Shown: positions 33,198-41,320 of the stretch, piece by piece
How the letters are laid out: each line of letters begins with the position of its first letter
How positions within the stretch are numbered: position 1 is the first letter of the stretch
Assembly: GCA_964501265.1 (NCBI GenBank)
Contig: CAZCSK010000005.1
Location: 18,167-82,166, forward strand
DNA length: 64,000 nucleotides
Reading direction: 5' to 3'
From: CAZCSK01 sp964501265
GTDB lineage: Bacteria > Actinomycetota > CADDZG01 > JAHWKV01
Notes under the pieces: model-generated
What the model was told of the DNA's origin: nothing
The model's database searches: none
The model's input: the letters and a program-made list of their open reading frames with translations, nothing else
Translations under genes and position numbers: made by a program

Positions 33198-35465
33198 CTA
33201 TCGTGAACCCCCAGGCTTGATGGAAAAGTGCCGCAGGCGCAGGGAGTTAGTCACTACACTGACGCTCGAAAACGCCATAGCGCCCGCAGCCACCGATGGG
33301 GACAGCTTCCCGAAGGCTGCGAGCGGTATCGCCGCCACGTTGTAGGCGAAGGCCCAGAACAGGTTCTGGTAGATGACTCTGAGGGTTTGACGGGCAAGCC
33401 CTATCGCCTCTGGGATCTTTCGGGGATCGCCACCCACCAAAGTTATGTCGGAAGCCTCGATAGCCACATCGGTGCCGCCGCCGATAGCGATGCCGAGATC
33501 CGCTTGAGTCAGAGCGGGGGCGTCGTTGATCCCATCGCCCACCATCGCCACGACGCGCCCGGAACTCTGCAACCGTTCGATTACCTGAGCCTTACCACCG
33601 GGCAAAACTCCCGCAAATACAGTGTCGATACCGAGTTCCTGCGCCACCTTCTCCGCCGTGCGCGTGTTGTCTCCCGTTAAGAGCACGACATCCACGCCCG
33701 CTTGTTTGAGTCCCTGGACCGCCTCGGCTGCGCCTTCTCGCGGCTTGTCCGACAGAGCGATCGCACCGCGCGTACGGCCGTTCCATCCAACGAACACAAC
33801 CGTCTTGCCCTCTGTTTCAAGTCTTGCCGAGACTTCGTCAAGATCAGCGCAAGCCATCATGCCTTGCTCGAACAAAAGCGTCTTGCGGCCAACCGCAACG
33901 TCCATCCCATCTACGGTGCCCGTCGCTCCGGCCCCCGAAGCAGCGCGGAAATCCTGAACATTCGAAAGTTCGATGCCGCGCTCCTGGGCCGCGCGCGCGA
34001 TCGCACGACCTATCGGATGCTCCGATCCTGATTCCAATGAACCCGCCATTGCGAGAAGCGTCGCCTCATCTACAGATCCATCGTTTCCGGTGTCCGGAAC
34101 GACGTCGGACACCGTCATCTTGCCTTCTGTCAAGGTTCCCGTCTTGTCGAGAACAACGGTCTTGAGTTTTCCGGACCGTTCCAGAACCGCTCCGCCTCTT
34201 ATCAGGACACCAAGTTCCGCCCCCCGCCCCGTGCCGGCCATGATTGCCGTGGGGGTCGCAAGACCCATCGCGCAGGGACACGCGATGATCAACACTGCGA
34301 TTGCCGGAATCACGGCCACTCCGATGTCGCCGGTCGAAACGAACCACGCCACTGCGGTGATGAGAGCGACGACGATGACTATCGGCACAAAGATGCCAGC
34401 CACGCGATCGGCAAGCCGCTCGACCGGCGCCTTTGAACCCTGGGCTTCTTTGACCATCGCGACGATCTGCGCGAGGGCGCTCTCGGCCCCCACACGCGTC
34501 GCCTCAACGATCAGTCGACCCTGCTGATTGACTGTTGCACCAAATACTTCGTCGCCAGGACTCTTGTCGACGGGCACCGGTTCACCCGTCAGCATCGACT
34601 CATCGATCGCGCTTGTCCCCTCGCGCACGACCGCGTCCACAGGAATCTTGTCGCCGGGCCTAACGACCAGAATGTCGCCAGGCACCACCTGATCTACGGA
34701 AACTTGCGTCTCCACTCCGTCTCGCAGAACAGTGGCGGTCTTGGCGCCCATTTCCAACAGGCGGCGGATTGCTCCCGATGTGCGATTGACGGCGCGAGCC
34801 TCGAGAAACTTACCTACCAGCAGAAGCGTAATGATCGTCGCGGCAGTCTCGAAATAGACCGCGTGCACGTCGCCGGACAGCAGTGAGTAGAGACTGAAAC
34901 CGAATGCGGCGAGGGTGCCGACCGCGATCAGGGTATCCATGTTGGTCTGAAAACGTCGCGCCTTGAGACCGGCCGATTTCAGGAATGGCCAACCTCCCCA
35001 GAATTCGACGGGAGCGGCGAGGATCAGTCCGAGCCACGCCGCGCGTTCGTGGCCGTGTGCACCGAGACGGCCGATCAGGCCCGGAATAAAATGCAGAAGC
35101 AGCAGCGGAAAAGTGAGTGCCGCCGAAACGGCGAGCCGGAGGCCGGCCCGCGGGATCACCGATAGATGATCGTGGCCCGCGTGGATCGAATGCTCGGTTT
35201 GAGGCGTGAGACCGTAACCGATCTTCTTCGCCGCTTCGATCAACGTTGTCTCCGGCACGGGTTTGGCAAGTTTCACCACCGCCTCCCCATTGGCGAAGTT
35301 GACGGCGGCGTCTTCGACTCCGGGAACGCGCGACAAGATTCGCTGCACCCTGATCGCGCATGAGGCGCAGGTCATGCCCTGCACGTCGAATGTCAGTTTG
35401 CTCGAATGCTCCTCGGGTGCTTTAGGAACAGTCTCGACGGAAACTGCATGATGATCGTCGTGCAC
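33198..35465 (-). CDS. copA: Copper-exporting P-type ATPase (IB-1 type)
   Basis: A membrane pump of 755 residues for Cu(I) export. One N-terminal heavy-metal domain contains GMTCASC. Eight transmembrane segments follow, with the CPC ion site (IIACPCAMGLATPTA). The phosphorylation site is DKTGTLTEGK, the nucleotide domain has GSEHPIGR, and the hinge is VGDGINDAPAL. The last helices carry YNVAAIPLAAFG and MAFSSVSVVTNSLRLR, the Tyr-Asn and Met-Ser-Ser set that marks copper specificity. It starts with GTG at 35465, overlapping the copZ stop (TAGTG). A CsoR-like operator precedes copZ. Confidence 0.94.
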   Translation of the reverse strand: MHDDHHAVSVETVPKAPEEHSSKLTFDVQGMTCASCAIRVQRILSRVPGVEDAAVNFANGEAVVKLAKPVPETTLIEAAKKIGYGLTPQTEHSIHAGHDHLSVIPRAGLRLAVSAALTFPLLLLHFIPGLIGRLGAHGHERAAWLGLILAAPVEFWGGWPFLKSAGLKARRFQTNMDTLIAVGTLAAFGFSLYSLLSGDVHAVYFETAATIITLLLVGKFLEARAVNRTSGAIRRLLEMGAKTATVLRDGVETQVSVDQVVPGDILVVRPGDKIPVDAVVREGTSAIDESMLTGEPVPVDKSPGDEVFGATVNQQGRLIVEATRVGAESALAQIVAMVKEAQGSKAPVERLADRVAGIFVPIVIVVALITAVAWFVSTGDIGVAVIPAIAVLIIACPCAMGLATPTAIMAGTGRGAELGVLIRGGAVLERSGKLKTVVLDKTGTLTEGKMTVSDVVPDTGNDGSVDEATLLAMAGSLESGSEHPIGRAIARAAQERGIELSNVQDFRAASGAGATGTVDGMDVAVGRKTLLFEQGMMACADLDEVSARLETEGKTVVFVGWNGRTRGAIALSDKPREGAAEAVQGLKQAGVDVVLLTGDNTRTAEKVAQELGIDTVFAGVLPGGKAQVIERLQSSGRVVAMVGDGINDAPALTQADLGIAIGGGTDVAIEASDITLVGGDPRKIPEAIGLARQTLRVIYQNLFWAFAYNVAAIPLAAFGKLSPSVAAGAMAFSSVSVVTNSLRLRHFSIKPGGSR

Positions 35466-35707
35466 TAGGGCTTCTGACCAATCTGATGCAACCCCGGCTC
35501 GCCTCCAACTTTGTAGCCCTGCTCCTCGATGGCGGCGACTATCTGCTCGACGTTTGATTGGGCTTCGTCGAACTTCACGGTCACGTCTTTGGCGCCCAGA
35601 TCGACTTTCACATTTTCGATCCCGGCCAGCGCCCCGACCGCTCCCTCGATAGACGATACGCAGTGGTCGCAATGAACCTCGGGGACGGACAAAACTTTCT
35701 CAGCCAT
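35465..35707 (-). CDS. copZ: Copper chaperone with heavy-metal-associated domain
   Basis: An 80-residue HMA-domain protein that likely hands copper to CopA. The metal-binding motif is VHCDHCVSSIEGA (CxxC with a preceding His rather than the usual Met-Thr) near residue 13. The remainder is the usual beta-alpha-beta fold (VKVDLGAKDVTVKFDE). A short C-terminal tail extends past the domain. It is first in the copZ-copA operon, 55 bases downstream of a CsoR-type operator. The GDCHCx-like variation at the metal site is mild and should still bind Cu(I). Confidence 0.9.
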   Translation of the reverse strand: MAEKVLSVPEVHCDHCVSSIEGAVGALAGIENVKVDLGAKDVTVKFDEAQSNVEQIVAAIEEQGYKVGGEPGLHQIGQKP

Positions 35708-35761
35708 GGCTCTTTCCTCTCTGTTTTTGGCCCCTCATGGCCGATGGTTTCGGCCCTTAGG

Positions 35762-35778
35762 ATACCCCTGGGGGGTAT
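35762..35778 (-). promoter_or_regulatory. CsoR-type operator upstream of copZA
   Basis: ATACCCC-TGG-GGGGTAT is a perfect 7-bp inverted repeat with a 3-base spacer. This TACCCC/GGGGTA design is characteristic of CsoR/RcnR-family repressors, which release DNA when Cu(I) binds. It lies 55 bases upstream of the copZ ATG. No csoR gene is present in the window. Confidence 0.75.
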
Positions 35779-35875
35779 TTTACCTCAGGTGCCCAATACC
35801 TGATCGATGCGCGCATGGCGCCACGCTGCGTAGAACTCTTCGACCGATCCGAATCAAAGAAGATGATTCATAGCT

Positions 35876-36619
35876 TCAACTCGCCACCAGAAGGTCGAGG
35901 ATGAATTGGGCTCCGAGGCCCGTAAGCAGAGCTATGTAGTAAAGACCAGTGGCAGATTGATTCGAACGCGCCTTGACCGTTGAGAGGATCATGAATCCCA
36001 AGACCGCCGTACTCGCCACCAGAAGCGCCCAGGTCCACCAATATGACGATGCGGAGACCGCAAGAATTCCCGACGTAATCTTGGTCTGCACAAGTGCCGC
36101 CCGTGTGGCAACACCCAACCCCGCTGAGGCAGCGAGCAGACCCAGCATCACTCGGGTCTGAGTCTCAAGCGGCTTCATCGGCAGTCTTGCTTGATTGAGA
36201 TACCAATGTCCAAGCGTCATCCCATGCGTTACCGCCCCCATGAACAGGAGTCCTCCGAGAGCATGCGCTATCCCAAGCTCGCATGAAGAGCGGCAAAGCG
36301 TTCTTCCCATCAAAAAGACCAACCCTACGGTGCTCGCGGCAGCAGTGATTCCGAATAGCCACTCAAGTGCCGGACGTTGGGTGTAGGTGCAAATGAGATA
36401 AATGGCCATCAAGCCCGCAGTACCGAGACCGACAGAACGAAAGTTCCCCGGCAAGGCGAGCGAAACTGCCGCCATCAAGGGGGCGAGTACCCAAGTTGTG
36501 GAACGGAAGTAGCCGCGGTTGATCATTCGAAATCCGAACATCGCCAGCACCATAAACAGAAAAGTTCCAGAGAGTAACTGAACCGAAACGAGAAAGAAGG
36601 CCCCCTCCGGGCCCCTCAT
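35876..36619 (-). CDS. Uncharacterised multi-pass membrane protein
   Basis: A 247-residue protein with seven to eight hydrophobic helices and short loops. The most distinctive segment is GAVTHGMTLGHWYLNQARLP, which places histidines and a Trp in or near a membrane helix and might bind a cofactor or metal. Another cysteine pair occurs in GRTLCRSSCELG. No transporter or enzyme family is recognised. Its ATG overlaps the stop of the DUF1232 gene (ATGA), placing it at the end of the ROK kinase operon. Confidence 0.65.
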   Translation of the reverse strand: MRGPEGAFFLVSVQLLSGTFLFMVLAMFGFRMINRGYFRSTTWVLAPLMAAVSLALPGNFRSVGLGTAGLMAIYLICTYTQRPALEWLFGITAAASTVGLVFLMGRTLCRSSCELGIAHALGGLLFMGAVTHGMTLGHWYLNQARLPMKPLETQTRVMLGLLAASAGLGVATRAALVQTKITSGILAVSASSYWWTWALLVASTAVLGFMILSTVKARSNQSATGLYYIALLTGLGAQFILDLLVAS

Positions 36620-36990
36620 CCGGGGGGGTTCGGGGGGGTAGAGAACAAGCGATCCTTAATGGCGTCCGGCACAAACTTCGTTGCGGCCGCAATTATTTTC
36701 TGGACGACTTGAAGAACGTCGTCTTCGCCTTCCCAATGCTCGGCAAGGATCTCGCTGGGCACTCGGTTTAACATGCTGTCGAGCCCGAGCGCTATAAGCA
36801 ACAGGTCGTCGACTTTGCCGATCCCCGGTATCCAATCAGGAATGACATCAAAGGGCATGAGGAAATACGCGGCGATCCCGCCGAACACAATCTTGTTCCT
36901 CAACGGAACTCGAGGATCGCGCGTCAACCGAAACAGCAGTTTGCCTATGTTGGGCAGGGCGGCCAGAGCCGACTTGATCTTCTCGTCCAT
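36616..36990 (-). CDS. DUF1232 (YkvA-like) membrane-associated protein
   Basis: A 124-residue protein with the DUF1232 core: VPLRNKIVFGGIAAYFLMPF, then DVIPDWIPGIGKVDDLLLIA. The family is small, widespread and of unknown function. The ATG at 36990 follows a perfect GGAGG site and overlaps the glucokinase TGA by one base. The last residues (STPPNPPG) are encoded by a G-rich repeat fragment at 36620-36643, so the C-terminal tail seems to have been altered by repeat-derived sequence. Confidence 0.85.
   Translation of the reverse strand: MDEKIKSALAALPNIGKLLFRLTRDPRVPLRNKIVFGGIAAYFLMPFDVIPDWIPGIGKVDDLLLIALGLDSMLNRVPSEILAEHWEGEDDVLQVVQKIIAAATKFVPDAIKDRLFSTPPNPPG
36620..36643 (+). repeat. Partial copy resembling ends of the 68-bp repeat
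   Basis: The sequence reads CGGGGGGGTTCGGGGGGGTA followed by GAGA. It contains GGGGGGTTCG (as in the inverted right end of the 68-bp element) and GGGGGGGTAG (as in its left end) directly adjacent, without the variable core. It spans the last codons and the stop of the DUF1232 gene. It may be a collapsed element or a chance G-rich run. Confidence 0.45.
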
Positions 36991-37925
36991 CAATTACCTC
37001 CATTCTGGCGCGCCAACAGGGCGGCCCCGATCATGCCTGCATCGTTGCCGAGAGCAGCCGGAACGACCCTTGGCGGCGGTGCCTGGCCCTCGAACCTTCG
37101 CTCCAACTCCGCCCGTGCCGGCCCGAGCAGTACCTCTCCGATATCGGCTACACCTCCCCCAACGATAACCACATCTGGATCGAATGCTCGCGCAACCGAC
37201 GCTATCCCAATACCTAGATAGGTTCCCACTTCCTCGAACAGACGCAACGCAAATGGATCTTGTGCCGCGGCCGCTTCGCCCACATCTTCCCCGGTTATCT
37301 TGTCGAGGTCTCCGCCAGCGAGTTCGAGGATCACTGAGCCAGGCTCCTCGCCGATACGCTCGCGCGCCAGCCGGCCCAGGGCCGTTCCCGAGGCAACTGA
37401 CTCCAGGCAACCGGTCCTGCCGCAGGCGCACGGGGGCCCCCCAGCGAGGTCGACGGTCATGTGACCAAACTCCCCCGCGAATCCTCTGCTTCCCCGGTAT
37501 AGATCTCCGTCGATCACAATGCCTCCTCCGAGCCCGGTTCCCACCGCCAGCATCACGACGTTTGACTCGCCGATACCCGCACCCAACATCACTTCTGCCC
37601 ACACCGCAGCATTGACATCATTTTCGACGAGCACAGCTAGCCCAGCAGCTTCCGCCAATCGCGGCCCCAAGTCTCTCTCGGCATTGGAAAGATTCGGAGC
37701 CAAGACAATCAATCCCGAGGGATACTCAACCCATCCGGCAAAGGCCACGCCGATCGCCTGGGCGGCACCTTTTTCTTGCAACTCATGAACGAGCGAGATG
37801 GCGGATTTGGTCACTGCTCTGGGATCAGTTGGCCTCTCTAAGGGGTTGGTGATCTTGCCGCTCTCGTCGACGAAAGCGGCGGAGATTTTCGTCCCCCCGA
37901 TGTCAATTCCAATGACGCGGCGCAC
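36990..37925 (-). CDS. glk: ROK-family glucokinase
   Basis: ATP-dependent glucose kinase of 311 residues. It begins VIGIDIGGTKISAAFVDESG, the phosphate-binding motif. VLVENDVNAAVWAE and AVGTGLGGGIVIDG follow. The ROK zinc-binding region is GHMTVDLAGGPPCACGRTGC and then LE, with three Cys and one His. The chosen GTG at 37925 aligns with family N-termini; an ATG at 37970 would overlap the divergent kinase gene. It heads an operon with DUF1232 and a membrane protein. With the PPi-dependent phosphofructokinase it belongs to glucose catabolism. Confidence 0.88.
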   Translation of the reverse strand: MRRVIGIDIGGTKISAAFVDESGKITNPLERPTDPRAVTKSAISLVHELQEKGAAQAIGVAFAGWVEYPSGLIVLAPNLSNAERDLGPRLAEAAGLAVLVENDVNAAVWAEVMLGAGIGESNVVMLAVGTGLGGGIVIDGDLYRGSRGFAGEFGHMTVDLAGGPPCACGRTGCLESVASGTALGRLARERIGEEPGSVILELAGGDLDKITGEDVGEAAAAQDPFALRLFEEVGTYLGIGIASVARAFDPDVVIVGGGVADIGEVLLGPARAELERRFEGQAPPPRVVPAALGNDAGMIGAALLARQNGGN

Positions 37926-37943
37926 ACCGGCGATACTAATGCA
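37926..37943. promoter_or_regulatory. Possible bidirectional leaderless promoter between glucokinase and sensor kinase
   Basis: Only 18 bases separate the chosen GTG starts. The central GATACTA contains GATACT on the plus strand, placed 7-12 bases before GTG 37944, and TAGTAT on the minus strand, 8-13 bases before GTG 37925. Both fit leaderless transcription from overlapping -10 elements. This depends on both start choices being correct. Confidence 0.4.
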
Positions 37944-39098
37944 GTGATCAAAGATACTTCCGGCCGTCATCTAGAAGTTCTTGCCCGCGTGGGCCAGTCT
38001 CTACTTGGCGCGATCGATCTCGAAGATCAATTGGCCTTCACGCTCCGGCTTGCCGTCGACGCCCTGGGGGCGGAGCGAGGATCGGTCATGCTGGTTGACT
38101 CTTCGTTACGAAACCTTCGGGTCGCTGCAGCCGAGGGCCTACCAGCGGAAGCGATGGAATCGACCACTCCATTCGGCGAAGGGATTGCTGGATGGGTAGC
38201 GGAGCATATGGAACCGGTCGTACTGCATGGCGGCGTCGTCGACGGCCGCTTTGAAGGGATCGACCCATCTATTGAATCCTCGATCTCGTTGCCACTTCAA
38301 GTGCAAGAAACTCTGCTTGGGGTGCTGAACCTCGTGCGCAAATCCGGCGACCGCTTTCAGGACGAAGATCTTCGACTGGCTTCGTCGCTCGGCGGACTGG
38401 CTTCGATTGCCATCGAGAAGGCCCAGCTGCTCTCCGCTCTCAAAGAAAGGGAATCCCGCGTCTCGGAGCTGCTCGCCGCAACGATCGGAGCCCAAGAACG
38501 GGAACGGACCCGGATCGCCGGAGACATTCACGACGGCTTTCTCCAGGACCTGTCTGCCTTGTACCTGAAAGTCGAAAACATGCGTGGCGCAAAAGAAGAC
38601 TCGACATCAAAAATGATCGATGACGCCCAGCAAATGATTCGAAACCAAATGGCCGCTCTTCGCGATTACATTTTCGAGGTCAGGCCCCCGTCGCTGGACC
38701 AAGTCGGACTTGCCCCGACGTTGAAGGCGATGGTGGACCGGACCTCGGCAACAGCGGCAATCGGTGGTCACTTCAAGGATGATTCCGGTGGCCGCAGGCT
38801 CCCGGAAACCATCGAAACCATCGTCTACAGAACGGCTCAGGAGGCTTTGCGAAATACCGTCAAACACTCTCGCGCGAAGAACGTTTGGGTCACGCTGGCG
38901 GCAGGACCGAATGCGGAGTTGTTGGTATCCGACGACGGCACCAGCATTGACCCCGAAGTCGTGTCGAAAAGATCTACCAGACACTTCGGTATCGCATCGA
39001 TGAGAGAAAGGGTCGAACTGGCAGGTGGCATCTTTGAAATCGGACCGCGAGAACCAAAGGGCACTACGGTGCGCGCGGTTATTCCCCTCGAGGCCTAA
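37944..39098 (+). CDS. GAF-domain sensor histidine kinase (NarL/HisKA_3 type)
   Basis: A soluble 384-residue kinase. A GAF domain spans about residues 10-165. A HisKA_3 dimerisation domain follows, with the phospho-accepting His196 in RIAGDIHDGFLQDLSALYL. The C-terminal HATPase domain has the N box EALRNTVKHSRAKNVWV, LLVSDDGTSIDP and HFGIASMRERVELAGG. No response regulator gene is adjacent, so it is an orphan. It lacks membrane helices and probably senses a cytoplasmic ligand through GAF. It uses a GTG start 18 bases from the divergent glucokinase. Confidence 0.9.
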   Translation: MIKDTSGRHLEVLARVGQSLLGAIDLEDQLAFTLRLAVDALGAERGSVMLVDSSLRNLRVAAAEGLPAEAMESTTPFGEGIAGWVAEHMEPVVLHGGVVDGRFEGIDPSIESSISLPLQVQETLLGVLNLVRKSGDRFQDEDLRLASSLGGLASIAIEKAQLLSALKERESRVSELLAATIGAQERERTRIAGDIHDGFLQDLSALYLKVENMRGAKEDSTSKMIDDAQQMIRNQMAALRDYIFEVRPPSLDQVGLAPTLKAMVDRTSATAAIGGHFKDDSGGRRLPETIETIVYRTAQEALRNTVKHSRAKNVWVTLAAGPNAELLVSDDGTSIDPEVVSKRSTRHFGIASMRERVELAGGIFEIGPREPKGTTVRAVIPLEA

Positions 39099-39327
39099 CG
39101 TTGCCTTCCCGGGACTCTGCGATGCCATCCAAAAAGGCCTTCGCTGCCAAGTAAAGCTCCCGTCCCGCGGCGGCGAGATGGCCGGCGACTTCTGGTCGCA
39201 TCTGCTTGATCAACCCGAGCATCATGCAGACCGGGCAGTTGTAAGGGCACTGCCCGCTCGAGTGGGTCGCCCACATCTCCTCAACTGAGGACTGGACCGG
39301 TCTTTCTTCTTCGTCCATTCGCCTCAT
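39079..39327 (-). CDS. Small Cys-motif protein (DUF5304-like)
   Basis: An 82-residue protein with a conserved cysteine cluster GQCPYNCPVCMMLGLIKQMR followed by PEVAGHLAAAGRELYLAAKA and FLDG. This arrangement resembles small actinobacterial proteins (DUF5304-like) encoded next to SRPBCC and glucokinase genes; the assignment is from memory. The cysteines might bind a metal. Its start overlaps the stop of the SRPBCC gene (ATGA), and its 3' end overlaps the convergent sensor kinase gene by 20 bases. Confidence 0.65.
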   Translation of the reverse strand: MRRMDEEERPVQSSVEEMWATHSSGQCPYNCPVCMMLGLIKQMRPEVAGHLAAAGRELYLAAKAFLDGIAESREGNVRPRGE

Positions 39328-39755
39328 CGAGATTCAGCAGTTTTCTTCAGATCGTCCAAAGCGCCCGAAACCATCATCTTGACTCCCTGCTTGCGAATGA
39401 ACCCTGGCACGGGAAACCCTGGATCAATCGCATACGAATAGACCACTTCAGTCCCATCGCCCTTTGACTTGAGTTCATACGACCCCGTGAGCTCGTTCAT
39501 GTCGCCCTCGGTCATCTTCCAAGAAACCTTGTTGGGTGCGTACTCGTACTCGAGAAAGTAATGGACCACTTTGAGGCGGGCGTCCACCTCAAACTCGGCA
39601 CGTTGCGGACGCCCTTCGGAATCGCGCTCAAGCACCTTCGCCAAATGGAAAGCGCTCAGGCGAGCAGGCAGCCCTTCCACATCATTGATAACTTCCAGGA
39701 TTCGATCCACAGTCGCGTCGATTTGAGTCGACGCGGTACCCATTTCGGCCATCAT
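39324..39755 (-). CDS. SRPBCC / polyketide-cyclase-like lipid-binding protein
   Basis: A 143-residue START-like domain. The beginning TQIDATVDRILEVINDVEGL is the family signature, with FHLAKVLERDSEGRPQRAEF and the aromatic strand VVHYFLEYEYAPNKVSWKM following. Such proteins bind hydrophobic ligands in a deep pocket, and many actinobacterial members have no assigned function. An AAGGAGGG site precedes closely spaced ATG codons (39755, 39752), and the exact start is uncertain. It lies in the tail of the isoprenoid operon, which suggests possible lipid or polyprenyl binding. Confidence 0.85.
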   Translation of the reverse strand: MMAEMGTASTQIDATVDRILEVINDVEGLPARLSAFHLAKVLERDSEGRPQRAEFEVDARLKVVHYFLEYEYAPNKVSWKMTEGDMNELTGSYELKSKGDGTEVVYSYAIDPGFPVPGFIRKQGVKMMVSGALDDLKKTAESR

Positions 39756-39808
39756 CCCTCCTTAAGGTCCTTTTTTCGATGGTGCGCTGGGCCAATTGTA
39801 TGCGCGCC

Positions 39809-40570
39809 CTACTTTAGCGATAGCGCGCGACGGGTCCTTCGAAAATATCCGCAGTTGACTACGTGAGTCTTTCCAATGTGCTTCGACGACACTAGCGGGT
39901 GATGGATGTGACCAAACAAGGCCTTTGCAGGCTGCACGTCTCGAATGTATTCTAGGAGCCGCGATGAGCCTTGCTCAGCGCGATTCGCAAGAATGTCGAA
40001 GGTCATTTCCGGAACGGCCGGAGGCATGTGAGAGCAGATGACTTCTACCGGACCGAGTTGATCGATCTTTCGATTGAACTCTTCTTCCGGAATCTCGCCC
40101 TGGACTTGCAGTGGCGTTGGCAGTCCCCCTCCTACAAATCCGACTCTGTATCCGTTGATCTCGACTACCTTGCCGTCGGGGAATTCAATATGGGCCGGGG
40201 CAAGATCTTTGACCAGGGTGGGCGAGTCCACATTTCCCATGATCATGTAGGTAGTCTCGGGAAGTACGGAGAACACCTCTTTGTAGGCGCGTGACATCGC
40301 CTGCGTGAATTTTTCTTTCATTTCTTGCTCCCGGCCCTCCCGCCGCTCGGCCATCCGCTTACGGGCTTCTTCGAAGCGCCGTTGGGCTCGCAATTCGATA
40401 ATGTCGAGTACGGTCTCGCGGCCGTAGACTTCAACCAGTATTCCCTCGGTTGCGGCGTAATCGATGAGATTCACCAAGTCCCCGAGCAACAGCAGCGTAT
40501 CGGTGGGATCCACTTGGTCTTTGAGGGCCCCCGTCGCTGAATGAAGATCGGATATAACTTTGACCGTCAT
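39809..40570 (-). CDS. Calcineurin-like metallophosphoesterase
   Basis: A 253-residue metallophosphoesterase. Metal ligands are visible as VISDLHSA (Asp, His), LLLGDLVNLIDY (Asp), MIMGNVDSP (Asn), VICSHMPP (His) and KALFGHIHHPLVSS (His-x-His). A charged helical insert of about 40 residues (EARKRMAERREGREQEMKEK) sits after the second motif. The substrate is unknown; position after uppS and the polyprenyl synthase is compatible with a phosphate ester of lipid or nucleotide metabolism. The ATG at 40570 overlaps the upstream stop (ATGA). Confidence 0.88.
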   Translation of the reverse strand: MTVKVISDLHSATGALKDQVDPTDTLLLLGDLVNLIDYAATEGILVEVYGRETVLDIIELRAQRRFEEARKRMAERREGREQEMKEKFTQAMSRAYKEVFSVLPETTYMIMGNVDSPTLVKDLAPAHIEFPDGKVVEINGYRVGFVGGGLPTPLQVQGEIPEEEFNRKIDQLGPVEVICSHMPPAVPEMTFDILANRAEQGSSRLLEYIRDVQPAKALFGHIHHPLVSSKHIGKTHVVNCGYFRRTRRALSLK

Positions 40571-41313
40571 CGTCCTGCGACTAGGGCTGTCAGCATTCCC
40601 AATACGGCCGCCGCAGCAAGAGTAAGCGCCGCGTACCGCACTACCTTGCCTGTGAGGAATTGCGTCGCGTCGGGATCGTCCGCCAGAGCCCGGGCATCGA
40701 GCACGCTCACCACAATCAAACCGATGAAGGCTATCCAAAACATGTACTGGATGAAGTCGAGGAGCTTGTTTGCCCCCGCAATAAAGATCGCCGAAAGCAG
40801 CCACCAGGCTCCAAGTGTCATCCGGATGATTCCCTGGCCGACCTGGCGCAAGTACAGATGGCCCCCGCCGGGTATCAACGATAGAGCAGCGGCGATGTTG
40901 GGATTCTGGTCTTGTGCTCGGTGGGTTTCGACCGGGGTCCGAAACATGTCGTAAAGGCTGGCGCCGCACACGCCGCAGTTGTTTTGGTCGAAAGAGTTGT
41001 CTCTGGCGCAGCTCGGGCAAGTCCAAACAAGTTCATCGCCGACTTTGCGCAGCGGGGGTCTGGGGGGTAGCAGCCGCCCCTCGGTAGGACTTGGGCGCTC
41101 CAGAAGCTGCGAAGTCGGCTGGGGGGGATAGACGGGGGCCGGGGGCGGAGCCATCGGCTGGGGGGGATAGACGGGGGCCGGGGGCGGAGCAACTACGTTG
41201 ACGATTGGTGGAGCAGAAGTAAAAACGTTCGGTCTGCCGTCGAACTTTTCCAGACAAAGGGCGCACCAGCGGGCGCTTTCCGAATTCGGGGTGTTGCAGT
41301 TGGGGCAATTCAT
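40567..41313 (-). CDS. Double zinc-ribbon membrane protein with Pro-rich linker
   Basis: A 248-residue protein beginning with a zinc ribbon (NCPNCNTPN and WCALC). A Pro-rich linker with two exact repeats of APPPAPVYPPQP follows, then a segment derived from a decayed 68-bp repeat, and a second zinc ribbon (WTCPSCARDN and NCGVCG). Three hydrophobic helices complete it. The ATG at 41313 starts at the first ribbon. The zinc ribbons may bind protein or nucleic acid partners at the membrane. Function unknown. It sits between uppS and the phosphoesterase gene. Confidence 0.75.
   Translation of the reverse strand: MNCPNCNTPNSESARWCALCLEKFDGRPNVFTSAPPIVNVVAPPPAPVYPPQPMAPPPAPVYPPQPTSQLLERPSPTEGRLLPPRPPLRKVGDELVWTCPSCARDNSFDQNNCGVCGASLYDMFRTPVETHRAQDQNPNIAAALSLIPGGGHLYLRQVGQGIIRMTLGAWWLLSAIFIAGANKLLDFIQYMFWIAFIGLIVVSVLDARALADDPDATQFLTGKVVRYAALTLAAAAVLGMLTALVAGR
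41054..41113 (+). repeat. Decayed copy of the 68-bp repeat (copy B) inside the zinc-ribbon gene
   Basis: GGGGGTCTGGGGGGTAGCAG at the left and GCGCTCCAGAAGCTGCGAA at the right match the fixed ends of copies A, C and D with a few changes. The middle GGTAGGACTT resembles copy A. The terminal C-run is lost. It lies antisense to the gene, coding for the segment between the Pro-rich linker and the second zinc ribbon (ERPSPTEGRLLPPRPPL). Confidence 0.75.
41115..41192 (+). repeat. Two tandem 39-bp repeats in the Pro-rich linker
   Basis: Units 41115-41153 and 41154-41192 are nearly identical (TCGGCTGGGGGGGATAGACG and so on). Each encodes one 13-residue Pro-rich unit in the zinc-ribbon protein. The length of 39 bases keeps the reading frame, so copy number can vary without breaking the gene. 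Confidence 0.9.
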
Positions 41314-41320
41314 GCCCCAA

